Shown here one piece after another: positions 23,501 through 32,278 of a DNA stretch of 64,000 bases; position 1 is the first letter of the stretch; the number at the start of each line of letters is the position of its first letter. The stretch lies in NCBI GenBank assembly GCA_964017195.1, contig OZ024893.1:53471415-53535414 (forward strand). Reading direction: 5' to 3'. Made by a program: the position numbers and the translations under genes. The DNA is from Siderastrea radians. Taxonomy: Eukaryota; Cnidaria; Anthozoa; Scleractinia; Rhizangiidae. Below the pieces are notes generated by a model. That model saw only the letters and a list, made by a program, of their open reading frames with translations, was not told the origin of the DNA and ran no database searches.

Positions 23501-24672
23501 AATACTTTATAAACAAGCACATTAGCAGCAGTACTAACTGAACTCGCTATTTGCGTTCACATCCTCAAAATCATCCCTGAATTATAGAAATGGTACACAA
23601 ATGAAGTTATCCTTACGTGGTAATGCTTCTGTCTGTACTTCTGGAGAAAACTTTACAAATATACTGAAAGGAATACGTAATCACCTGAATTTTCTTTTCC
23701 ACGATCGAATGTTTTGTCATGCAAGACCGAGAAAAAATATGGTGAGACTAGTAAATTTGCATGGAATAACGCTTGTCAGATGTACTATTTTCGAATCCTT
23801 TCCCAAGAAAACGCTTGAATCATGAATCTCAAAAATCTGGATTTAGATTAATTGATCTGTAGAATCCACTCGTAGTGTGGATTCTTTGGATTCATGATCC
23901 GTTTTTGAATTTTAGTATTTAAAAAAACGCAAAATCCGTTTTTAGATTCAAGAATCCGGATTGGATTTTGCCTTACTTGTCAGCAAAACGAGTTCTAATG
24001 TGTAATAAGAATGTTCAGTGCCGCCTACAAGCAAACGCATTTTTTTGCCATTCTACAACTGCCAGTGGTACAGTTGGCCCTTTTCGTAGCTAAAAGTAAC
24101 CTGTTTAACGTAATCAACAGTGGTATGAATTTGGTCTAATTCATTCCTTTTTAAATTTCAACGAGCTATTAAGTATTCACCTTTTTTTGCGGCAACAACA
24201 GTACAAAAACTCACTCACGCAGTTTTGAGCAGACCAATGGTAACATGTAAATTTTTCTGATACGATCAAAAAGTAACCAAACACTGTGATGAAGTTATCA
24301 CAACGAAACAGTGTCGAAGCGAGAGTGTATTTCCTTAGAGTACTCGAAAAATCAGAGTATCATGTTGTTTTCGGCTTTTTTAAAACCTGATTTAACAAAC
24401 TGTTACATTATGAATCATCTGCAGTGAAATTTCTCACCGGTATTTGAAAATGTAGTGAAAGAGAAACCTCAAAAATGCTTGCAAGAAAGAGCCCAGAATG
24501 GCCACCGCCTGAACATGCGTATAACAAAATACAGTGAAAACTAACTGGACTTGAAACCTGCATACTTTGAAGATCATCTTCATAAAAAATCGTACAGCTT
24601 AATAGGGCGTATGCACGTGACGTCATCACCGTCATGTTGGTGCACCTCTCATTAGCTCCTTTTACTCATTAC

Positions 24673-25225
24673 AATTTTAATTAATTGTCTTCTTCTTCTT
24701 CTTACTTCTTCTTCTTTTTTATTTTTATTGTTTGGTTCTTATACATATTTGCTGTTTCTCTCTGAAAAAGTCGGTTTTTCTACCGACCACCATACACTTT
24801 TCTTTTGCTACCGTCTTACACTTTCTTGCCTCTTGCTATATATCCCTCGTTCTCCTTAATCTGTTTTTCCAGGACTCGACACGGGAATGTCGGGCAAAGG
24901 TGTGGCGCCGGAACTAGAAACATCCCTGCTCAGTTGTGCTTTGCCCCTGACGACTCACAACATTACAGGAGCCACGTTGTCGATGCATCCTCAATCTTAT
25001 ATCTTATAAAATATGAGAAAGTCCTTTCGGATTTTTCCTCTCTCTGTCTCCACCTTACAACAAGAGGGAAATATATCCAATTTTCTGTTTTATTTCTCCA
25101 TTTTATTCCTGTCTTCTCTTTCGATTATTCCTTTTGGCCTCAGTTACCTGAAAAAACACAATATATTTAATTATATATATTATAATTCTTATCCTCTACA
25201 GCCATCTCAATGCTAAGCTGCACTA
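24673..25225. other. Pyrimidine-rich stretch without a supportable gene
   Basis: CTT-rich sequence starts at about 24,688. Open stretches at 24,732-25,216 look compositional (Phe/Leu/Ser-rich) and show no family motif. They may belong to the repeat that includes the ORF at 25,226. Confidence 0.35.
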
Positions 25226-25630
25226 ATGAATCATACAGACAACCATTTTTTCCTCAACCTCTACCAATCACACTACTCTAACAACTCTAAATCTACCACC
25301 ATCCTGAAGCGGCAAGACCTCTCCCACACTATCAACGGCGATGCATTCTATACTCTCAATTCCTGGCCTTCCCACATCAAGCGTATTTTCTGGCAAAAAC
25401 CCATTACGGATAAAGATACCTTTAAATTGTTTCTATTCTTCACTGGCAATGGAGGCTCCCCAAATATAATAGCCGAATGGATACTCAATTCTCAATATTG
25501 GGGGAACGGACGGAAAGCAGAAAAAAGAGCCCGACAACTGGATTTCTTACGGAGTAACAGAGAACGAAAAGCAAAGACATGGTTTTATTTTGACATTTTA
25601 CACCAAGACTGGCGATTTTTAAATGGATAA
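25226..25630 (+). CDS. Unidentified 134-residue ORF, probably repeat-derived
   Basis: The ORF starts at an ATG and ends TAA. The protein looks real in composition, with well-spaced aromatic residues: FYTLNSWPSHIKRIFW near residues 41-56, TFKLFLFFTGNGGSP, AEWILNSQYW, a basic EKRARQLDFLRSNRERK segment and a final FYFDILHQDWRFLNG. I recall similar W/F-rich proteins as frequent uncharacterised ORFs in cnidarian genomes, which would suggest a mobile-element origin, but I cannot name the family. It lies 50 bp before a foldback element and upstream of GPCR locus 2. No signal peptide or membrane segment is evident. Confidence 0.4.
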   Translation: MNHTDNHFFLNLYQSHYSNNSKSTTILKRQDLSHTINGDAFYTLNSWPSHIKRIFWQKPITDKDTFKLFLFFTGNGGSPNIIAEWILNSQYWGNGRKAEKRARQLDFLRSNRERKAKTWFYFDILHQDWRFLNG

Positions 25631-25680
25631 AAGAGATACTCAACAAATAATTAACGTACAAAACTTTTTCATTTTTGTTA

Positions 25681-26072
25681 GCCTGTTCCAGGCGTTCAGA
25701 TAGTGGAGGGCGAGCGAAAAATAAAGCGAGCGAAAGAGCGGGAAAAAACGAGGGGAGACTGGGGGAGAGGACGAGGGAACGCCTGTGAAATTAATTTTAA
25801 AAACCCTTGCCGCCCACTTTAGACCGCCTACAGCGGCAGAGAAACGTGAACCTAGGGTCAGGTCAAAGTAAACAAGAAAGCTATGTAATTATGCTGACCG
25901 AAATAAGTTTCACCCGAGTTTGATAGATTCTGGTATACCGTCATGAGCTTTTTAAAATTAATTTCACAGGCGTTCCCTCGTCCTCTCCCCCAGTCTCCCC
26001 TCGTTTTTTTCCCGCTCTTTCGCTGGCTTTATTTTTCGCTCGCGCTCCACTATCTGAACACCTGGAATAGGC
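25681..26072. mobile_element. Foldback MITE, 392 bp, about 125-bp inverted arms
   Basis: The left arm starts GCCTGTTCCAGGCGTTCAGA and the right arm ends with its inverted copy (TCTGAACACCTGGAATAGGC). The arms match over about 125 bp (to 25,805 and from 25,945) and share a CTCCCCC-rich inner part. TA flanks both ends. Relatives lie at 34,381-34,554 and 58,136-58,242. Confidence 0.85.
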
Positions 26073-26223
26073 TACATTTTTGTAAAAACTTTTACATATT
26101 GACTCTCAAAGGTTAGCATCTTTAAGGATAAAACAATGATTTGCTTAGCATTAGAAGAACGATAATGATTACCATTGATATGTAAGAGCTTGCTGAAGAT
26201 GCACGATTCTTCGGGTGTTACTA

Positions 26224-26442
26224 AAGTGCGGATCAGCAGACCGCGGAACCTGCGGAACCTCCAGAACCTCCAGAACCTTTGTTTTTTTCGTTCTTTTTCC
26301 AATTATTATTATTTCTAATAATTATAATTATAAATAATTATTAATAATAATATAAATTAATAATTAGAAACCTTGTTTTTTTCACAAAAAAGAACGAAAA
26401 AATATAGGTTCCGCGATCTGCTCATCTGCACTTCAGCAACAA
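26224..26442. mobile_element. Probable MITE with AT-rich core
   Basis: The left end GTGCGGATCAGCAGACCGCG and the inverted right end GTGCAGATGAGCAGATCGCG are similar. Next to them are GGAACCT repeats and an inverted TTCGTTCTTTTT/AAAAAGAACGAA pair. The core (26,303-26,366) is almost only A and T. Confidence 0.55.
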
Positions 26443-26749
26443 CCTGATTTTTGTTCGTTTCAGGTGGACCCGAGAAAGAACCTAGCCGCACTTTTACCTT
26501 TCCCAATGTTTTAAAAAGCATAAAAGGTGCAAAATTTTTAATTGCGATTTTTGATAAAAGTTGACCAAAGGAGTACCTTAAGTACATGTAAAATAAAACG
26601 TAGTCTGAAATTTCGCTTCCCTCTACAGATTGTTGACTTTTTTCTAGTCAGGAGCTCTCTAAATGTATCTACATTTTAAATAGTCATTCCTTTTTCAACA
26701 GGCAGAAACAAAACAGAAAGGCCTAATCTTGTAACACGCTAAAGCTGAG

Positions 26750-27850
26750 ATGCCTTCCCTGGAATTGGAAAACAGAAGCTTGGCAGCAGTTGTCGTCGAA
26801 TCAAGTATCTGTCTTACAATGAATGTCATAAGTATCGTAGGAAATGTTCTGGTTTGTTTAGCGATGTATAAAAATACTAAACTGCGATCACCCACCAATC
26901 TGTACATCATCGCTTTGGCAGCCAGCGATGTGTTGTGTGCAACAGTGCAAATGCCCTTCGTTTCATCGGTGGTAATCACTGGAAGATGGATTTTCGGCGA
27001 CACCGTCTGCCAGTTTGGGGGTTTTGTTAGTGTGTTCGTTGTGTACTCAACTCCAGCTACCATGGGTTTATTGGCGTTCAACCGGTACATACGAATTGTC
27101 AAGACGAGCCACTACAACAAGATCTTTTCACCGCACAAATCTAAGACTTGGTTGAGTTGCATCTGGCTTTCTCTCACGTTGTATCTGCTAATAGGTCGAG
27201 TGACAAATTGGAGTACAATGGAGTTTGTTCCTGGTTACGCAAATTGCAGCGTTGCCTTCAACACATCAGAAAAAAAAATCATCCATTACTGCTTCGTGGT
27301 CGGTTTGTTTTTTGTTTTACCGTTTCTGGTCGGTCTTTTCAGTTATTACAAGATTTTCTTGAAAACCCGTCAACATAAGGTTGACGTGGCTACATCTTTA
27401 CAGAACTCAAGAAACCAAGCGGGCAGAACGTCGGTGCAAGAGATAAACATGAGCCGCACCTTAGCCTATATCGCAGGTGGATTTCTGCTTTGCTGGATAC
27501 TAATGTGGGCATTTGCACTTTGGAAGCGCTTTTCCCCAGACACAGCTCCAAGAATTGTACAATTAACATCGACATTTCTTGTATTTCTTAGTAGCACCAT
27601 AAATCCATTTATATACGCCGCCAGAAATCGTGTTTTCCGCCAAGAGTTTTGCAAACTGCTGTGTTGGTGGAAAGAAAGAAGGATAACAACTGAAGCCGAT
27701 TTTGGTGCCAATCGAAATAGAGGTCGTGGTAAGAAAACACCTGAAACAGCGACCCCTTTCCCAGAGTCCACCTCAGTCTCCCCTCCAGGGGACGGGAAGG
27801 ACACAGATCATGGAAATCTTGAAAACGAAGTTGTTGAAACAGACCTTTAG
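26750..27850 (+). CDS. GPCR locus 2: intact class A GPCR, melatonin-receptor-like
   Basis: This is a plasma-membrane seven-helix receptor expected to signal through heterotrimeric G proteins; the ligand is unknown. The 366-residue single-exon ORF starts at ATG in the context GCTGAGATG, shared with sister loci. Motifs by residue: N32 in GNVLV (TM1), D60 in LAASD (TM2), C87 before TM3, NRY at 111-113 in place of DRY, C166 in the second extracellular loop, CWIL at 248-251 where CWxP is usual, and NPFIY at 285-289 (TM7). Asn-8 lies in an NRS glycosylation site. The C-tail is long, Ser/Thr-rich and basic. About 50 bp upstream is a pyrimidine tract plus AACAG, conserved in loci 3 and 5, which suggests a 5'UTR intron. 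NRY resembles melatonin receptors; the subfamily assignment is tentative, the GPCR call is firm. Confidence 0.92.
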   Translation: MPSLELENRSLAAVVVESSICLTMNVISIVGNVLVCLAMYKNTKLRSPTNLYIIALAASDVLCATVQMPFVSSVVITGRWIFGDTVCQFGGFVSVFVVYSTPATMGLLAFNRYIRIVKTSHYNKIFSPHKSKTWLSCIWLSLTLYLLIGRVTNWSTMEFVPGYANCSVAFNTSEKKIIHYCFVVGLFFVLPFLVGLFSYYKIFLKTRQHKVDVATSLQNSRNQAGRTSVQEINMSRTLAYIAGGFLLCWILMWAFALWKRFSPDTAPRIVQLTSTFLVFLSSTINPFIYAARNRVFRQEFCKLLCWWKERRITTEADFGANRNRGRGKKTPETATPFPESTSVSPPGDGKDTDHGNLENEVVETDL

Positions 27851-28469
27851 GATTCTCAGCCGCCAAATGCATCGCAAATTATAACAACTTTCACTTGCAT
27901 TTTTGTGATAAGCCGAACGGCCGCAAACTGCGACATCTCATTGACACCAATGGCAGTAACTTTAAAATTACTCGTCACAATTTCTCCATCTTAGAAAGCA
28001 GCTCCAGATATTCCTCAATCCTGAGCAATCTGAGAGTAGGATGGAGAAATAACCTTACTAAATCTAGCCTGCCCACTGAACTGTGGGAAAACTCCTGGCG
28101 AACTAAGGTAACTTATTACATTCTGCATACTGCTAGGACCAGTAGAGATGAGTGCTGATTTTATTCAGAATACAAGATTAATGCAGCAAGCCATGCAAGG
28201 GCTTACTAAGTTTTCCTTAACCATGTGTACTCATTTCTAGAGAGTGAAGGCTGATACTAAATGAAAATCATGAAAGCCAGGTGTAAAACTACTGACCGCA
28301 AGTGTAAAACTACTAGAGACTCTTTTTTTACAGGGAAAGACTCAATCCGAAGTATGACTTAAAAACGCTCAAATACCAACAATAAAAGTGCGAAATTCTG
28401 AAATACAACAACACACAGAGTTGTTACAAGCCTTCATCTTCTCACCGGTATTTGTGAATATCTTACTAG
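27851..28469 (+). other. GPCR locus 2 3' flank
   Basis: This is homologous to the 3' flank of locus 1 and to the ghost sequences at 35,900, 36,600 and 43,070 (text CAAATTATAACAACTTTCACTTGCATTT and later AGCAATCTGA, recognised in pieces). It probably contains the 3'UTR. A short ORF at 27,895-28,158 is not conserved and I do not call it. Confidence 0.5.
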
Positions 28470-28834
28470 GGGCATAGTCACGCTATTTCAGTTCACTTTA
28501 AAATAAAAAATATGTCCTCACATCGATGAACGCCCACAACTAATGGTCTAGTTTTGTTACCAAAGACTATATTACTTCACTGAAACTATTTTCTGTCGTC
28601 TGTTGCTACGGATGGCACGGATGGAAATGGATTGCAACTTGAAAAAGTTAGGCTAAACTTTTCAATTTCTTTCAGCGTGTTGACATTAAATCGATATTAA
28701 ATGGTCATGGTTTGTTTCTCTTAATGAAATCAAGTTAAATGTTCAGACACAATGTTGGGTATGGATAAAGTTAGCTACCAATAATTTTAGCACAGTTTTG
28801 ACCAAAAATCTGCGAAATCCTCGTGACTATGCCC
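28470..28834. mobile_element. Probable MITE, about 365 bp
   Basis: The ends GGGCATAGTCACGCTATTTC and (inverted) GGGCATAGTCACGAGGATTT are inverted repeats. No clear target duplication. The interior shows no ORF. Confidence 0.55.
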
Positions 28835-29284
28835 TTTTAAGATTGAGGCTAAGCCGGTAAAACTGAGTCTTTTTTTTTATCCAGCGATCTCGGTCAATAT
28901 TAGGAACTGGACGATTAAGATGTCACAAATCCCTTCACAGTTCATTAAGAATTTCTCGATGGCTTTTCCAGTCTTTGTTCCTACAGGGTTGTTGGAGAGC
29001 GGGTACAGAATTCATATTGAATTTTTGAACACACTTGCCTCGGTAACGAGTAGTCCAGTACCTCTTGTGAACCTCTAATTTCAGAGGCATTCTAAAACAA
29101 TATTGCTCCTTGTCTTCAGGGATAGGGGCATTGTTTGTGCCCTTATCTTATTGTTCTTATGGCCAATCATGTGAGATGTTCAATGAGGTGCTGGTCGACT
29201 CTCGGTAACTGGTTAATGGGTAGTTGCGATTCTTACTCTAGTGTCCGCTTAATACGGGCTTGTAAGGAAAGAAAAGTACATTAA

Positions 29285-30142
29285 GGCCTAGTTTATACGT
29301 CGAATTTAATTCAGACGAATTTAGTTCACATTAAATTCGTCTATAGGTCGACATTATGTCACAGTCCGTTTTAGACGTCGAATTTAATTCTCTGAACTAT
29401 TGAAAAACAACCATTTCCAATGTCACTGGAGCGTGTCAAAGCACAAAAAACGGTTAAAGGACAGAGAATTTGAAAATCAAATTCGCTTTTCCCTCTGTAC
29501 AGCGTTGTCTTCTCTTAGCTTTCGTTTAAGTTTCAATGCTTAGACCGATGTCAGTTCATTCGCGATAATCTTGATTGCTTTTCTTATCTTCTGTGACTTT
29601 TATTTCATTGTTAAAACCGCGTAAACAAACTGTCCGCTGAACATCGGCGATTTTATTTATACAATTTCTTCGCTAGTACAATGAACGCTGGAAGGTGTAC
29701 TCAGATTATTGGCATGATGTCATATTTTCAGTATTATTTTGAGTTCAACTCGGTTTGCAGCTCGGTTTGTTGTTAGGTTTTCGAGAATTCGCGCCAAAAA
29801 ATGAGTGAGCGGAAAGGGATTGCCTGGGTACTAAGGTACTTTAAACCAATCAGCGCTGTTCTTATATCGAGATAATTACCTTTCATACATTGTGATGCAC
29901 TGTAATACATTAAAATAATATATGCATTACGCGTCGTTACAGCGTCGTTTAAACTGAAGACGCTCTATCGATATTTTATCCGTCCTGCCCAGACGAATAA
30001 AACGTCTAAGACGAATTTAATTCACCGGACGAATTTAATTCGATTTAAACGTCGCACTATCGTCGAATTTAATTGCTTAAGGGACCTTGAATTAAATTCG
30101 CCTGAATTAAATTCGACGATACTGCGACGTATAAACTAGGCC
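29285..30142. mobile_element. Non-autonomous Harbinger-like MITE, 858 bp, TAA target duplication
   Basis: The ends GGCCTAGTTTATACGTCG and (inverted) GGCCTAGTTTATACGTCGCA match closely and are flanked on both sides by TAA. Many GAATTTAATTC-type palindromic words cluster near both ends. The 3-bp TWA duplication fits the PIF/Harbinger superfamily; no transposase is encoded. It interrupts the GPCR locus 2 downstream spacer. Confidence 0.78.
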
Positions 30143-30145
30143 TAA

Positions 30146-31140
30146 GATTGATTATTACTTTTTGGTCTCATGACGTGCATTTAGCAATAAGTCAGGAAAT
30201 TTAGCCGCATTTATTCATTTGTTATTTCAGCATGTTTAGCTTTATCCATTTATTGATATTTAGCCGTAGGAAGTCCCTCTGTCTGGTTTTCCCTTGCATG
30301 TATTTGGAGTATCATGCTTTAAAACAAGTCTTAATCTTAGTCAACATACTTTTCCTGACTCGATGAGGGCGTCGAGATTTAAGGACAAAGGAACGTCAAG
30401 AGAGTCATACGCATGTTTCTTTTAAATTATACCAAAAAGTACAAAAACGTCAATAGTTATGCTTTTTAATGGCTTAGTGTTTTTGAAAAGAGTGTGTACT
30501 CAGTTGTGTAGGCGCTAGAAGCCGCCTTATTTAGCCTCAGTAATAAGTATAATTCAAGGCACTATTTATTTATTTATTTATTTATTTTATTTATTATTTA
30601 AACTCGTTTTGGCACACGCCACCCCGTGAAGTGTACATCGTACTTGTTCTTTGGACGCATACGTTAGAACAGTTGGGTACCTAATCCTTGGACTCGCGAT
30701 CGAAGGCCCTGTTTCCGTGAGCAAAGTTTGCAGCTCTTTTGTCGTATGGAAAACTACTTTCCTTAACAATTAGGTGCACGTGAACGTGAGATATTTTAAA
30801 TAACATATCTGTTTTCAGCAAGTGCTTTTGCAATATTGTTCTTTCTCGGACAAAAGAAATTGCTTAGTCATTGTAATATTGTGCGTATATAAGCACACTT
30901 CTTGTTCTTGTAAGTTGGCTATTTCAGTGGTCACAATAAACTCATGCTGGTGTAAAGTTTGGTTCCTTCCTGTTAGCAAAATACCGTAAGCATGCGATTA
31001 GACGTGCAGTTGACATGCTGCACGACTTCTCAAACCGAAACAAAGCTAAGACCATACTAAGGATGGAGTTCAGGTTACGTGAGTTTTACTTGAATCCTTT
31101 CAAGTTGCCGGCTTAAAAATGAGAAGCCAAGTCAAGTGCG
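30146..31140 (+). repeat. Segmental duplication block, fragment (copy 4)
   Basis: The text TTATTTCAGCAT, TATCATG...AAACAA, the GCCTCAGTAATAAGTATA stretch and the CGTATATAAGCA stretch recur in the same order as in copies 1-3. An (ATTT)n microsatellite lies at 30,566-30,600. The block breaks off at about 31,140. Confidence 0.6.
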
Positions 31141-31290
31141 CCCAGTTAACTGAGCGTCGCCCCATGTAAGGTAATCCGGAATCCGGGCAATTTTACCCTG
31201 TGGAATCGGCCAGAATCCACGACTTTGGAATCCGGAATCCAACCACTGGAATCCAGAATCCAGCTTGTTAGCAATCCAGCCTGTTGTGAT
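31141..31290. repeat. GGAATCC-rich repeat, orientation 1
   Basis: The segment begins CCCCATGTAAGGTAATCCGG and continues with repeated GGAATCC/GAATCCA words. The same family appears in inverted orientation at 35,190-35,335, which ends CCTTACATGGG. Confidence 0.55.
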
Positions 31291-31737
31291 TGTTCCGGGA
31301 CCATTTTTCTTCTGAAAAGCGGCTATTGTGTGAAAAACTCGAGCTGCAAGGAGGTGCAATAAACGATACCACGCGTGTTTCACCCGCAGGAACACCCCTG
31401 AGTCATGCTGAGATATCGGTCGGTATTGGGTACCTATTTTAACCCATGGTGTCCTTGCCATGGTATAATGCAATGACGTGACGGAATCACATCCTGATCC
31501 TGCAGTGCGTGAAACAAAGGCGCAACAGGTGACTCTCGCAGCCTAGTCTTTACACGGACCCCGTTGCGCCTTCAGAACCTTTCCCTGTCCGTGCGCAATT
31601 GAAACCAAGTTTCGGATTTTCGAAACTATAATAATTCAAAGAATTATAATAATGGCATAAAAATATCCATATTCTTAGCCTTAGTACCTCGAAGTATTAG
31701 TAGTCGCGATGTTTTGTTTTTGGTGCATTACACTCTT

Positions 31738-32200
31738 TTTTTTTTTTTTTACAAGAACGGCCAATTTTTTAGCTGAGGCTGAACAGGAACTGAATGTTCT
31801 TAATTTTTTGGCGATTTGAGCCTGAGACGTTCTTAACAATGTTCTTAAGATTAATTGAAAAGCATTTCAGTAAATCATAGTTCTGAATGAAAGAAAGAAC
31901 AAATAGGTCAAGTTCTACCAATTTCCTAAAAGTTCTACGTGTTTGCTTTTGTTAAAAGATCAATGGAAGATGATTTGCAACATCGCAAAAATTCTAGCAT
32001 TTGGGGCTCAAATAGGCTGTAAATTACTTTCACCAAATTATTAGACTTAATTAATTATTCTCACAAAGCTTGTTCTACAAATATGAAGACAAGATAAAAA
32101 CGTTCTTAACAAAATCTCAGCCTGGGTATGTTCTTAGCATGTTCTTAAAACTTTGACCAATCCCAGCCTCGACGTTCTTGTGAAAAAGGTTACTATTAAA
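31738..32200. mobile_element. Possible MITE with GTTCTTAA subterminal repeats
   Basis: ACAAGAACG near 31,753 and CGTTCTTGT near 32,173 are inverted, with T-run and A-run neighbours. GAGGCTGAACAGG and a similar inverted CAGCCT word lie inside, and GTTCTTA occurs at least six times. The ends are poorly defined. Confidence 0.4.
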
Positions 32201-32278
32201 AAAAAATGAGTTTAACTGGCTTCAAGGCACATGTCATAAGTGTCACTCGTGGATCGACGCGGTGTCTTTTTCATTCAG

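Larger units (their letters stand above)
17961..24672 (+). repeat. Segmental duplication block, copy 3 (most complete)
   Basis: This is the longest copy of the duplicated spacer, homologous to 181-5,400 and to 6,621-15,000. It lacks the LINE, the Harbinger element and the 81-bp hairpin, so it preserves the empty sites of all three. It carries its own MITE at 18,894-19,325. It lies between GPCR loci 1 and 2. No long ORF is conserved with the other copies. Confidence 0.7.
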
